Below, one piece after another: positions 35,587 to 44,005 of a stretch of DNA of 64,000 bases. The position numbers and the translations under genes were made by a program. Numbering within the stretch: position 1 is the first letter of the stretch; the number at the start of each line of letters is the position of its first letter. This DNA comes from Actinocorallia populi (GTDB lineage Bacteria; Actinomycetota; Actinomycetes; Streptosporangiales; Streptosporangiaceae), in contig NZ_PVZV01000006.1 in assembly GCF_002995495.1 (NCBI RefSeq), positions 434,001 to 498,000 on the forward strand. The letters run 5' to 3'. Under the pieces are notes generated by a model. The model saw nothing but the letters and a program-made list of their open reading frames with translations, made no database searches and had not been told where the DNA came from.

Positions 35587-37659
35587 ATGGGCGGCATGGG
35601 TGCTGGACGGCAGGTATGGGTGCTGTGGGCCGCAGTGCTGTTGGTCGGCGTCGCCACGGTAGCGGTAGGGGCACGGTCGTGGCCGTGGGAGAAAGGCGAT
35701 GTCGATCCGGCCGCGATATCGGTGGGGCTGACGACCTTGGTGAGCGCGGTCGTGGTGGCGCGGTGGCAGGTTGGCCGGTCTGAGCGGCTGACCCCGGTGG
35801 ACACCGGCAAATGGGCCGACCACCTCGCCAAGGCCGTGTACGCTGCCGAGACCCGCCAGCGCCAGCAGCTGCTCGCCGGCCACCCCGAACCCATCGACCT
35901 GGAATTCGTCTTCACCCCCGCACCCGCCCACGACGCGATCGGCGCCGACCCGGCAGGGACCCTGTCGGGGATCGCCGACTACTTCGACCGGTTGAAGCCG
36001 CAGCGGCTGGTCATCACCGGCGAGCCCGGTTCGGGTAAGACCGTGACCGCGATCCAGCTGATCCTGCTGCTCCTCGACCCGGCCCGCAGACAGCCGGGCG
36101 GGCCGGTGCCGGTACGGGTCTCGGCCGCGGGCTGGAATCCCGCCGGCGGCGTCCATGCCTGGCTCGCCCGGCGGCTGGTCGCGGACTACAAGATGCACCC
36201 GCGCAACGCCCGCCTCCTGGTCGACGCCGGGCTCATCTTGCCGGTCATCGACGGGCTGGACGAGATGGACCACGCCGACACCTCCGCCTCCCACGCCGCC
36301 GAAGCACTCCGCGCTCTGAACGACTACCAGCACGGCACCGGCCGCGCCCGGATCGTGGTCACTTGCCGTACGGGGCGCTACGACGCCCTGTCCGACGCCA
36401 AAGCGTTCGCCCAAGGTGCCGCCCGCATCGCCCTCCAACCCCTGAACGCGGCCCAGGCCGAAGACTTCCTCGACGACATCGTCGTCGGCACCGACCGGCC
36501 CCGATGGCAGCCCGTCCTCGAGGCCCTCACCCAGCCTGGCCACCCCTTGGCCCAAGCGCTGTCGACGCCATGGAGATTCACCCTCGCCACCACCGTCTAC
36601 ACCCGACACGACCGCGACGCAGGCGACCGCGATCCCCGCGACCTCCTCGCCCTGTCCGACGCCGCCCAGGTCAGCGACCACCTCCTGGCCCGCTACATCC
36701 CCGCCACCTGCAAAACCGCCCCCGGCCGGTACGACCCCGACCAGGTACACCGATACCTTGCCCGCCTGGCCCGCTACCTCAACGACAACACCACCCGGCC
36801 CCCGCTCTACGGCCGCACCCTCTCAAGCACCGACCTGATCCTGTACGAGCTGTGGCCCCTGGCAGGTTGGCTTCCTCGCTACCTGGTCACGGGTCTTATT
36901 CTCCTCCTGCCGCTCTGGTTTTTCGTGGGTGCGATACTCGGCGACCCCTACTTGGCCGATAACCCCTGGATGCTCTGGCTCTCCCCTGTGGTGGCGGCAG
37001 CGCTAGCGGCCGCCATCTGGGAGGCAGATCCTTGGCCTGAGCCGTCCCGGCTGGACTGGAGCCGGCTCGCAACCCGGGAAGGACTCCGCGCCCTGGCGTT
37101 CGACTTCGGGGTCGGCCTCGCGGGTGGACTCGCACCCGGGTTCGTATGGGCCATATTCGCAGGCTGGACGGCGCTCGTGCTCACGGTCGCGTGCGGGATC
37201 TCGTACGGGCTCATGAAAGGGCTTGTGAGCGGCCTTTGGGAGCCTGGCGACGGAAGCGGCGTCAATCCGCGTGAACTCATCCGAAACGACTTCCTGGGAT
37301 GGTTCACGCTCGGACTCATGGGCGGGCTCGCGTTCGGGCTCACGCTCGGACTCGCGTTCGGCCCCAGGTCCGGGCTCGTGAACGGACTCTCGGCGGCGTT
37401 CCTCCTCTGGTTCCTGAGCGTGATCGGATTCGAAACCCGGATCACGGGCGGTGCTGCGACCACGCGATATCTGATGCTGCTGCTATGCACGCGAGGCAGA
37501 CTTCCCTGGCGGCTCAGCCGGTTCCTGCACTGGTGCTACCAGGCCGGCCTGGTCCGCATCTCCGGAGTGGCCTACCAGTTCCGCCACCATGAACTCCAGG
37601 ACTACCTGGCCTCACATCCCCTTCCCCTGATCACCCCGCCACAACAACCAGTGGCGTAA
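35587..37659 (+). CDS. Transmembrane NACHT-domain NTPase
   Basis: A 690-residue STAND-type NTPase. Two N-terminal helices (WVLWAAVLLVGVATVAVGA; ISVGLTTLVSAVVVARW) precede the NACHT module with Walker A ITGEPGSGKTVTA (about 144-151), Walker B LPVIDGLDEMDH (about 217-228) and sensor region ARIVVTCRTGRYDAL. After a helical region come five or six hydrophobic segments (LLLPLWFFVGAIL, GLAGGLAPGFVWAIFAGW, a Gly-Leu-rich run near 570-600, LSAAFLLWFLSVIGF) and a C-terminal YQFRHHELQDYLASH, the end-of-NACHT helix motif. Actinobacterial relatives have no known job; bacterial NACHT proteins include antiphage sensors. It stands alone between two hairpins and eroded genes. Start 35587 (or 35596). Confidence 0.87.
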   Translation: MGGMGAGRQVWVLWAAVLLVGVATVAVGARSWPWEKGDVDPAAISVGLTTLVSAVVVARWQVGRSERLTPVDTGKWADHLAKAVYAAETRQRQQLLAGHPEPIDLEFVFTPAPAHDAIGADPAGTLSGIADYFDRLKPQRLVITGEPGSGKTVTAIQLILLLLDPARRQPGGPVPVRVSAAGWNPAGGVHAWLARRLVADYKMHPRNARLLVDAGLILPVIDGLDEMDHADTSASHAAEALRALNDYQHGTGRARIVVTCRTGRYDALSDAKAFAQGAARIALQPLNAAQAEDFLDDIVVGTDRPRWQPVLEALTQPGHPLAQALSTPWRFTLATTVYTRHDRDAGDRDPRDLLALSDAAQVSDHLLARYIPATCKTAPGRYDPDQVHRYLARLARYLNDNTTRPPLYGRTLSSTDLILYELWPLAGWLPRYLVTGLILLLPLWFFVGAILGDPYLADNPWMLWLSPVVAAALAAAIWEADPWPEPSRLDWSRLATREGLRALAFDFGVGLAGGLAPGFVWAIFAGWTALVLTVACGISYGLMKGLVSGLWEPGDGSGVNPRELIRNDFLGWFTLGLMGGLAFGLTLGLAFGPRSGLVNGLSAAFLLWFLSVIGFETRITGGAATTRYLMLLLCTRGRLPWRLSRFLHWCYQAGLVRISGVAYQFRHHELQDYLASHPLPLITPPQQPVA

Positions 37660-37672
37660 TCAGTCCACCCGA

Positions 37673-37912
37673 TCAGGAGACGTCACCGTCGAACCCGCCG
37701 ACGACCACACCGTCGTGCGCATCCGCTACCGCACCGTGTTCGGCGACCCCGTCGAACACCACCGGCTGATCAGCGCCACCGGACCCGCCCACGTCACCGC
37801 ATCGCAACCACTGCACTTCACCGCCACCCGACACACCCCCGAACAGCTGGAGAACACCGACCACTGGTGGAAACTCCCCACCACCCGCACGCCCCTGAAC
37901 CACCCGGCCAGG
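37673..37912 (+). pseudogene. Possible remnant of a LacZ-type beta-galactosidase C-terminus
   Basis: In frame with an ATG at 37715 but clearly coding-like from 37673, the plus strand reads VTVEPADDHTVVRIRYRTVF, then PLHFTATRHTPEQLENTDHW and KLPTTRTPLNHPARG. The second part resembles the last domain of LacZ (F-x-x-S/TRxTxxQLxxTxH). The first part resembles an earlier Ig-like domain, so an internal piece would be missing. No start, no ribosome site, and a hairpin follows. Together with the TetR gene it fills the 400-bp gap after the NACHT gene. Weakly supported. Confidence 0.35.
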
Positions 37913-37915
37913 GGA

Positions 37916-37951
37916 CCGGTGCGGGGCGGCCGGGGGACCGCCCCGCACCGG
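37916..37951. terminator. 14-bp hairpin between NACHT region and TetR
   Basis: CCGGTGCGGGGCGG and CCGCCCCGCACCGG are perfect 14-bp arms with an 8-base loop. It could terminate transcription from the NACHT side and from the convergent TetR gene. No T-run. Confidence 0.55.
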
Positions 37952-38062
37952 CCGGGGTACGGACTCGCGGTCTCGTCGAACTCCTCCTGGACCACCGAGT
38001 ACTGCAGCCGGGCCGTCCACGGGCAACGGTGGCATCGCCGGATTCACGTCGCCGCCGACACC

Positions 38063-38638
38063 TCAGGCGCGCGGGCCCGCGCCGTGCAGCAGGGTGTCGA
38101 TGATGCGGGCCGCGAGGACGTCCGGGTCGGCGCCGTCCGCGTTGCCGTGCAGGGACTCACCGATGAGCGCGTAGTAGACCCGGCGCACCCAGTCGAGGTC
38201 GGCCGCTTCGTCGATGAGCCTGTCGGCCTGGGCCCGCTTCAGAACGTCGGTGCAGCGGCGGGCGATGTCCTGGTGGAGGGCGGCGGCCTCGCCGTCCGGG
38301 TCCGCCGGCAGTCCCAGGGCGAACGCCCAGGCGCTCTTGACCTGGAGCACGTTGGCCGTGATCCGGTGCATCGCCACCAGCGGCGGCGCGGTGTCCGGCC
38401 TGCCGTCATCCACCGCCTGGGCGAGCTGGCGGGCCGCGGACGACGCCAGCGCCTCGATCAGCGCCTGCCGGTTGGCGAACCGCCGGTGGATCGTCGTCCG
38501 GGCCACTCCCGCGGCCGCGGCGATCTGCTCCATGGAGGCGCCGGGGTCCTCGGCGAGCACCCGTTCGGCCGCCTCGAGGACCGCGCGCACGCTGCGCTCC
38601 GCGTCCGCCCGCAACGATCGTGCCGCTGTCTCGCCCAT
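38063..38638 (-). CDS. TetR-family regulator
   Basis: A 191-residue repressor. N-terminal HTH is ASMEQIAAAAGVARTTIHRRF with FANRQALIEAL following, the usual TetR pattern; the C-terminal part has DWVRRVYYALIGESLHG. It is divergent from an SDR/DMT-exporter pair. The 142-bp gap is the most AT-rich stretch here and holds the dyad at 38703-38722. Most likely it represses the SDR-exporter operon and itself, responding to a small toxic or signalling molecule. The ATG at 38638 is the first in frame; no clear Shine-Dalgarno. Confidence 0.88.
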   Translation of the reverse strand: MGETAARSLRADAERSVRAVLEAAERVLAEDPGASMEQIAAAAGVARTTIHRRFANRQALIEALASSAARQLAQAVDDGRPDTAPPLVAMHRITANVLQVKSAWAFALGLPADPDGEAAALHQDIARRCTDVLKRAQADRLIDEAADLDWVRRVYYALIGESLHGNADGADPDVLAARIIDTLLHGAGPRA

Positions 38639-38702
38639 CTTGCCTCCCGTTAGACCACTTACTCAGGAACACAATACAACCCGGATGCAATCTCGAACTT
38701 AT

Positions 38703-38722
38703 CTGCATCAACTCTGTTGCAG
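38703..38722. promoter_or_regulatory. Dyad in the TetR/SDR gap, candidate operator
   Basis: CTGCATCAACTCTGTTGCAG: CTGCAtCA on the left mirrors TGttGCAG on the right with one mismatch. It lies 59 bases before the SDR start and 65 before the TetR start, in the AT-rich promoter region shared by both. Confidence 0.5.
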
Positions 38723-38780
38723 TTCATAGAAAAACTAGTACTCTCTCCTCTCAGTTGCCCTCGGCTGAAGGAGAAACCCC

Positions 38781-39599
38781 ATGCACAGCACCGCCCTCAT
38801 CACCGGCGCGTCGTCCGGCCTCGGCGCGGAGTTCGCCGCGCAGCTCGCCGCCCAGGGTCACGACCTGGTCCTGGTGGCGCGCTCCGGCGACCGGCTCGCC
38901 GCCCTCGCCGGGCGCCTGACCGCCGAGCACGGCGTCCGCGCCCATGTGCTGGTCCAGGACCTCGCCGAGCCGGACGCGGCCAGCCGTGTCGCCGACGGGC
39001 TGGCCGACCGCGGCCTGAGCGTCGACCTGCTGGTCAACAACGCCGGCTTCGGCACCTGCGGCCGCTTCGAGGAGATATCCGGGGCCCGTGACCACGACCA
39101 GCTGATGGTCAACGTCGTCGCGCTCGTCGACCTCACCCACGAGCTGCTGCCCGGCATGCTGGAGCGCGGCCGCGGCTCCATCATCAACGTCGCGTCCAAC
39201 GCGGGCTTCCAGCCCTCCCCGTACTTCGCCGTCTACGGCGCGTCCAAGTCCTTCGTCCTGAACTTCGGACTCGCCCTGCGCCAGGAGTACCGCAAGCGCG
39301 GCATCCGCGTGCTCACCCTGTGCCCCGGCCCGGTCGAGACCGCCTTCTTCGACACCATCGGCACCCGCCGTGCGGCCGTCACCGGCTCCATGACCACCCC
39401 GGAGCCCGTCGTGCGCGCCACTCTGCGCGCGCTGGAGCGCGACCGCGGCTACGTCATCCCCGGATTCGGCAACGCCCTGGCCGCGCATCTGACGCCCCGC
39501 CGCCCCCGCACCATGGTCGCGGCCATCGCCGAACGCATCACCCGCAAGGTCCTGGTCCCGTCGGCCGACGCCTCGACGCAGCGGGAGCGCACCGCATGA
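38781..39599 (+). CDS. Short-chain dehydrogenase/reductase
   Basis: A 272-residue NAD(P)-dependent SDR of the YqjQ/DltE-like group. Cofactor loop ALITGASSGLGAEFAAQLA, NNAGFGTCGRFEEI, catalytic Ser in NVASNAGFQPSP and Tyr-Lys in YGASKSFVLNF are all visible; CPGPVETAFFD follows. GAAGGAG lies ahead of the ATG. It overlaps the DMT-exporter gene by ATGA, so enzyme and transporter are co-translated, and both face the TetR gene. Reduction or oxidation of a compound that the partner exports is a reasonable guess. Confidence 0.9.
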   Translation: MHSTALITGASSGLGAEFAAQLAAQGHDLVLVARSGDRLAALAGRLTAEHGVRAHVLVQDLAEPDAASRVADGLADRGLSVDLLVNNAGFGTCGRFEEISGARDHDQLMVNVVALVDLTHELLPGMLERGRGSIINVASNAGFQPSPYFAVYGASKSFVLNFGLALRQEYRKRGIRVLTLCPGPVETAFFDTIGTRRAAVTGSMTTPEPVVRATLRALERDRGYVIPGFGNALAAHLTPRRPRTMVAAIAERITRKVLVPSADASTQRERTA

Positions 39600-40531
39600 A
39601 GTCCTTTCCCGCCCCCGTCGCCGCGGCCTCGGCGATGCTGCTCGTCGGCACTTCGACGGCCGTCTCCGCCACCATCGCCGACTACCCGGTCTTCGCCGGG
39701 CAGGCCCTGCGTTATGCGCTCGCCGCGGCGATCCTGCTCGCAGTCGTACGCCGCCGGCGCCTGCCCCGCGTCCGCCTGACGCCACGCGACGTCCTGCTCC
39801 TGATGGCGCTGGCCGCCACCGGCCTGGCCGGGTTCAACCTCTTCCTCGTCGAAGCCACCCGGCATGCCGGTCCCGCCATGATCGGCACCGTGGTCGGAGC
39901 CGTCCCTCTCGTCCTCGCCCTCGTCGGCCCCTTGATGGAACGCCGACGCCCCGCCCCGCGCACGGTCGGCGCCGCGGCCGTGGTCGCCCTCGGTGCGGCC
40001 GTCGCCGCGGGCCTCGGTTCGGGCAGCCTCACGGGCCTCCTGCTGTCCCTGGGAGCGCTCGTCGGCGAGGTGGCCTTCTCCCTGCTCGCCGTCCCGCTCC
40101 TGCCCAAACTCGGCCCCCTGAGGGTCGCCGCCTATCCCGCCGCCCTGTCCGTACCGATGCTGCTGACCGCGAGCCTCGCCCTGGACGGTACGGCCGCCCT
40201 GCGGCTGCCGACACCCGGCGAAGCGGCCGCCTTCGGCTACCTCGGCGCGATCGTCACCGCGGCCGCCTTCTTCCTCTGGTACGACGCGCTGCGCCGCCTC
40301 GGCACCGACCGCGCGGGGCTCTTCGCCGGCCTCATACCCGTAGGCGCACTGCTCACCACCGTCGTACTCGGCCTCGGCCAGGCAGGTCCCGCCGACGTCA
40401 CCGGAGCACTGCTCGTCGCAGCAGGCGTCGTCATCGGCCTTCGGCAGCCCGGCCGCGGATCACACGAGCTCCGAGGAACAGCCGGTGAGCCGACCCTCGG
40501 TGGGGCACGGCCTGCGCCGCAGAACGCCTGA
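39596..40531 (+). CDS. EamA/DMT-superfamily transporter
   Basis: A 311-residue membrane protein with about ten helices in two EamA repeats (first helix SAMLLVGTSTAVSATIA; second repeat from LTGLLLSLGALVGEVAFSLL, with AAFFLWYDALRRLGTDRAGL near the end). DMT proteins of this size export amino acids, nucleobases or drugs. ATG 39596 overlaps the SDR stop (ATGA). The tail after helix ten is hydrophilic. It converges on the MocR gene with 14 bases between stops. Cargo unknown. Confidence 0.87.
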   Translation: MKSFPAPVAAASAMLLVGTSTAVSATIADYPVFAGQALRYALAAAILLAVVRRRRLPRVRLTPRDVLLLMALAATGLAGFNLFLVEATRHAGPAMIGTVVGAVPLVLALVGPLMERRRPAPRTVGAAAVVALGAAVAAGLGSGSLTGLLLSLGALVGEVAFSLLAVPLLPKLGPLRVAAYPAALSVPMLLTASLALDGTAALRLPTPGEAAAFGYLGAIVTAAAFFLWYDALRRLGTDRAGLFAGLIPVGALLTTVVLGLGQAGPADVTGALLVAAGVVIGLRQPGRGSHELRGTAGEPTLGGARPAPQNA

Positions 40532-40545
40532 TGCGCGGGAGCCGC

Positions 40546-41985
40546 TCACCGAGCCTTCTCCAGGGCGGCGTGGGCCTCGATGAGCCTGTCGACCGCGGTG
40601 TCGAGCGCCTCGGGCTGAAGGGTGAAGGGAAGGCGCAGGTAGCGGTCCAAGGCGCCGTCGGGGGAGAAGTGGAAGCCCGGTGTGAGGAAGAGGTTGCGTG
40701 TGGCCGCGAGGGCGGCCAGCCGGCTGGAGTCGGTGTCGAGGAGCTCGAGCCACAGGGACAGGCCGCCCTGCGGGGTCTGGAAGCGGCACCACGGCAGCGC
40801 GGACAGGCGGGAGGCCAGGTGGTCGCGCTGCACGCGCAGCTGGGCGCGTCGGCGGTCCAGGATCGCCTCCCGGCGTTCCATGAGCCGGGTCGCGACGAGT
40901 CGGTCGAACGGCGAGGGCGCGAGGGCGGCCGCGAGGGGGAGCGCCGCCAGACGGCGGATGACGTCGGGGTGGGCGCGGATCCAGCCCACCCGCAGGCCCG
41001 GCCACAGGGACTTGCTCAGGGACCCCACATATACGACGTTGCGGTCGCCGGCGCGGGTGACGGCGCGAGACGGCGGGAGGGCGTGCTCGCGCAGGTCGAG
41101 GTCCCGCATGGTCTCGTCGAAGACGACCAGGGTGTCGTGGGCGCGCAGGCGGCGCCGGAGCTCGCCGCGTTCCTCCTCGCCCATCAGCAGGCCGGTGGGG
41201 TTGTGGAAGTCCGGGACGAGATAGGTCAGGGACGGCCGGGCCGCCTGGAGGGCGCGGTCGAGGGCGGGGACGTCCCAGCCGGTGGGGCCGAGGGGCTGCG
41301 CGACGAGCCTGGCACCGGCGGCGCGGAACGCGGCGAGCGCGCCGGGGTAGGTGGGGGAGTCCAGGACGATCCTGCTGCTCCGGCGCAGGTACGCCGCACT
41401 GAGCAGGTTCAGCGCGGCGTCGGCGCCACTGGTCAGCAGGAGGTGCTCGCCGCGGGTCGCGAACCCCTGGGCGTGGAGGGCGTCGGCGATGGCGGTGCGC
41501 AGCGCCGACGGTCCATCGCCGTCGGCGGTGTCGTGCAGCAGGACGGCCGGCAGCGCGTCGGCTGCCGCGTGCACCGCCTGGAGGAGCTCGTCGAACGGCG
41601 CCGCGGGCTCCGCTTTGGTCAGGTCGAGCGCCGCGCCGCTCCTGCCCGCCCGGCCCCGGTCACTGGTCCACGGCGAAAGGCGATCGTGAAGCCGGGGCGG
41701 CAGGGAGGTGGTGCTGCCGGAGCCGGTCCGGGTGACGATCAGTTGTCCGGCTCGCAGAAGGTCGTAGCACGCCGTCACGGTGCCCCTCGCGAGTCCGAGC
41801 TCGCCGGCGAGGAGGCGTTCGGCGGGAAGCTGCACCCCCAGCGGCAGCCGGCCGTCGTGGACGGCCTTTTCCACGGCGGTGGCCAGCTGCTTGGCGAGCG
41901 GTCCGCCGCCGACGCGCCAGTCACCGAGCAGCCGGGAGAACTGCGACGCCTGGACACGCCGCACAGCGCGATTCACGTAGGCCAC
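40546..41985 (-). CDS. MocR/PdxR-family regulator (GntR HTH + aminotransferase fold)
   Basis: A 479-residue regulator with an N-terminal winged helix (GVQLPAERLLAGELGLARGT, then VTACYDLLRAGQL) and a class-I aminotransferase domain. The PLP lysine is in GSLSKSLWPGLRVGW; VPDFHNPTGLLMGEEER and VVFDETMRDLDL are the other cofactor contacts. It is divergent from a PhzF-like and an ornithine-cyclodeaminase-like gene, so it probably controls them in response to PLP bound to an amino acid. The 52-bp gap contains the leaderless promoter of the PhzF gene. Start ATG 41985. Confidence 0.9.
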   Translation of the reverse strand: MAYVNRAVRRVQASQFSRLLGDWRVGGGPLAKQLATAVEKAVHDGRLPLGVQLPAERLLAGELGLARGTVTACYDLLRAGQLIVTRTGSGSTTSLPPRLHDRLSPWTSDRGRAGRSGAALDLTKAEPAAPFDELLQAVHAAADALPAVLLHDTADGDGPSALRTAIADALHAQGFATRGEHLLLTSGADAALNLLSAAYLRRSSRIVLDSPTYPGALAAFRAAGARLVAQPLGPTGWDVPALDRALQAARPSLTYLVPDFHNPTGLLMGEEERGELRRRLRAHDTLVVFDETMRDLDLREHALPPSRAVTRAGDRNVVYVGSLSKSLWPGLRVGWIRAHPDVIRRLAALPLAAALAPSPFDRLVATRLMERREAILDRRRAQLRVQRDHLASRLSALPWCRFQTPQGGLSLWLELLDTDSSRLAALAATRNLFLTPGFHFSPDGALDRYLRLPFTLQPEALDTAVDRLIEAHAALEKAR

Positions 41986-42003
41986 TTTAACGGGATTGGA
42001 CCA

Positions 42004-42031
42004 TGACCGGACGGCCGACCGTGCCTAGTGT
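42004..42031 (+). promoter_or_regulatory. Leaderless promoter of the PhzF-like gene
   Basis: TGACCG (42004-42009), 16 bases, TAGTGT (42026-42031), then six bases to GTG 42038. The expected transcript starts at the start codon. No Shine-Dalgarno is present. Confidence 0.5.
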
Positions 42032-42037
42032 CGAGCC

Positions 42038-42943
42038 GTGACCAGCCACGACTTCACCGACTCCGGAAACCGCGCGCCCCTGAGCTATCGGCATGCCGAC
42101 GTGTTCACCGCCAAGGCGTTCACCGGCAACAGCCTCGCCGTCTTCCCCGAGGCCCCGTGCCTGTCCACCGCGCAGATGCTCGCGATCACCCAGGAGCTCC
42201 GGCACTTCGAAACGATATTCCTGAGCGGCTCGGGCGAGGGGGGAGAGGTCGCGGCCCGGGTGTTCGACCTCTTCGAGGAGCTGGACTTCGCCGGGCACCC
42301 GATCCTCGGCGCGGCCGCCGTCCTGCACGAACGAGACGGGGGCTCCGGTGAGCGGCATTGGCGGTTCCGCCTGCCCCGCAAGACCGTCGCGGTGACCACC
42401 CACCGTACGGCGACCGGCTACCACGCCGTGCTGGACCAGGGGAGACCGGAATTCCTCGCGACCATACCGGCGCAGAACCGGTTGGAGATCGCCGCGGCCC
42501 TGCGCCTGCCGGAATCGGTGCTCGCCGATCTCCCTCTGGAAGTCGTCTCCACCGGACTGCGCTACCTCATCGTCCCGGTGGTGGCGGGCCTGGCCGAGGC
42601 GAAGATCGTCCGCGACGATTTCGCGGAGCTGATCGCGCGTCATGGTGCGCAGTTCGCGTACCTGGTCGACGTGGGGGCCCTGGAAGGCCGCCACTGGAAC
42701 AACGACGGCGTCATGGAGGACGTCGCGACCGGCAGTGCGGCCGGCTGCGTCGGCGCTTATCTGGCCAAGCACCGCATCGTGCCCGTCGAGGAGGAGTTCG
42801 TGCTGCGGCAGGGTCGCTTCACCGGTCGGCCGAGCCTGCTCACCGTCCTCCCGCAGGGCCGGCCCGAAGACCTGCACAACGTCCGGGTCGGCGGCGAAGT
42901 GACCATGGTGGCCCAGGGGACCCTGGACGCCCTGCCCGGATGA
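42038..42943 (+). CDS. PhzF-family isomerase/epimerase
   Basis: A 301-residue diaminopimelate-epimerase-fold protein. The N-terminal DVFTAKAFTGNSLAVFP is the PhzF signature, the catalytic Glu is Glu58 in HFETIFLS, LDFAGHPILGAAAVL supplies the substrate loop, and VMEDVATGSAAGCVGAYL is the second-half anion site with Asp-x-ATGSA. Known members isomerise a phenazine precursor or small amino-acid-derived acids. GTG 42038 starts a probably leaderless message. It is followed by an ornithine-cyclodeaminase-like gene and faces a MocR regulator, which suggests amino-acid racemisation or isomerisation rather than phenazine synthesis. Confidence 0.88.
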   Translation: MTSHDFTDSGNRAPLSYRHADVFTAKAFTGNSLAVFPEAPCLSTAQMLAITQELRHFETIFLSGSGEGGEVAARVFDLFEELDFAGHPILGAAAVLHERDGGSGERHWRFRLPRKTVAVTTHRTATGYHAVLDQGRPEFLATIPAQNRLEIAAALRLPESVLADLPLEVVSTGLRYLIVPVVAGLAEAKIVRDDFAELIARHGAQFAYLVDVGALEGRHWNNDGVMEDVATGSAAGCVGAYLAKHRIVPVEEEFVLRQGRFTGRPSLLTVLPQGRPEDLHNVRVGGEVTMVAQGTLDALPG

Positions 42944-42954
42944 GGACCTCTCCC

Positions 42955-43926
42955 ATGCCCGACTTCCCCCTCTACACGGCCGACCGGATCCGCGCGGCCG
43001 TGGGCCTCGTCGACCTGATCGAGCCGGTGGCCGAGGCCCTCACCGCGTTCAGCACCACCGACGGGGCCCAGGCCCCGGTCGCGGTGCTCCCCCTGTCCGA
43101 CGGTGGTGACTCCCACATCAAGGCGGCTTACCTGCCCGGAGGACGCCACTTCCTCGTCAAGATCGCCAACTGGTTCCCCGGCAACCGGACTCGCGGCCTG
43201 CCCGAAGGCGGCGGATTCGTAGCGCTCTTCGACGCGACGACCGGCGCCGTCACCGCCCTGCTGGAGGACGAGCACCACCTCTCCGACCTCCGCACGGCCG
43301 CAGCGGGAGCCGTCTGCGCCCGCGCCCTGGCCCGCCCGGACGCCACCCGCGCCACCGTCCTGGGAACCGGCAGGCAGGCCGGGCTGCAGGCCCGCGCGCT
43401 CACCCTCGTGCGTCCGATCCGGCAGATCGGCGTATGGGGCAGGGACCACGGCCGGGCGGCCGCCCTCGCCACCCGCCTGGGCCACGATCTACCGCACGTC
43501 GAGGTCACCGCCGCCGCAGACCCGGAGCAGTCCGTACGGCGGTCCGACATCGTCGTCACCGCGACCGCCGCCCGCACCCCCGTCCTGTTCGGCTCCTGGC
43601 TGCGCCCCGGACAGCACATCACCGCACTCGGCGCCGACGACCAGGCCAAGCGAGAACTCGACGGCGCCGGCCTGCAACGCGCCACCCGTGTCTTCGTCGA
43701 CAGCCGGGAACTCAACCTCCGCTACGGAGACGTCCACGCCGCCATCGCCCGCGGAGAGGTGACCGCCGCCCGCATCGACGGCGAGGTCGGCGAAGTCCTG
43801 GCCGGCCGGATCCCCGGACGCCGCACCCCGCAGGACATCACGGTGGCCGAGCTCATCGGCATCGGCCCCCAGGACCTCGCCGCCGCCGAAACCGCCCTCG
43901 CCCTCCTGGAGCGGACCAGCGGATGA
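42955..43926 (+). CDS. Ornithine cyclodeaminase / mu-crystallin family protein
   Basis: A 323-residue NAD(P)-binding protein. DSHIKAAYLPGGRHFLVKIA carries the substrate Lys, FVALFDATTGAVTALLEDE and LSDLRTAAAGAVCARAL are family blocks, and ATVLGTGRQAGLQARAL is the dinucleotide motif. Members deaminate ornithine, reduce cyclic imines, or act as alanine dehydrogenase. ATG 42955 has GAGGA eight bases upstream; an ATG at 42940 overlapping the previous stop is possible. Co-transcribed with the PhzF-like gene under MocR. The exact amino acid is unknown. Confidence 0.88.
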   Translation: MPDFPLYTADRIRAAVGLVDLIEPVAEALTAFSTTDGAQAPVAVLPLSDGGDSHIKAAYLPGGRHFLVKIANWFPGNRTRGLPEGGGFVALFDATTGAVTALLEDEHHLSDLRTAAAGAVCARALARPDATRATVLGTGRQAGLQARALTLVRPIRQIGVWGRDHGRAAALATRLGHDLPHVEVTAAADPEQSVRRSDIVVTATAARTPVLFGSWLRPGQHITALGADDQAKRELDGAGLQRATRVFVDSRELNLRYGDVHAAIARGEVTAARIDGEVGEVLAGRIPGRRTPQDITVAELIGIGPQDLAAAETALALLERTSG

Positions 43927-43970
43927 CCACGACGCAGCGCCCCCGTTCCCCACGTTCTCGTCTTGAGCAC

Positions 43971-43999
43971 TTGCCTCGGATGAGAACACGTTCTAGTTT
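43971..43999 (+). promoter_or_regulatory. Leaderless promoter with KstR-like operator
   Basis: TTGCCT (43971-43976), 17 bases, TAGTTT (43994-43999), then six bases to ATG 44006. Inside the spacer is AGAACACGTTCT (43983-43994), an inverted repeat matching 7 of 8 fixed positions of the actinobacterial KstR motif TnnAACnnGTTnnA. A TetR-type repressor bound there would block the promoter. Confidence 0.6.
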
Positions 44000-44005
44000 C
44001 CGTCC

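Noticed and set aside
37726-37995. Minus-strand short frame starting MVQEEFDETASPYPGRC, which looked like a possible RiPP precursor
   Set aside because: It lies across the GC hairpin at 37916-37951, has no modification or export genes nearby and no good ribosome site.
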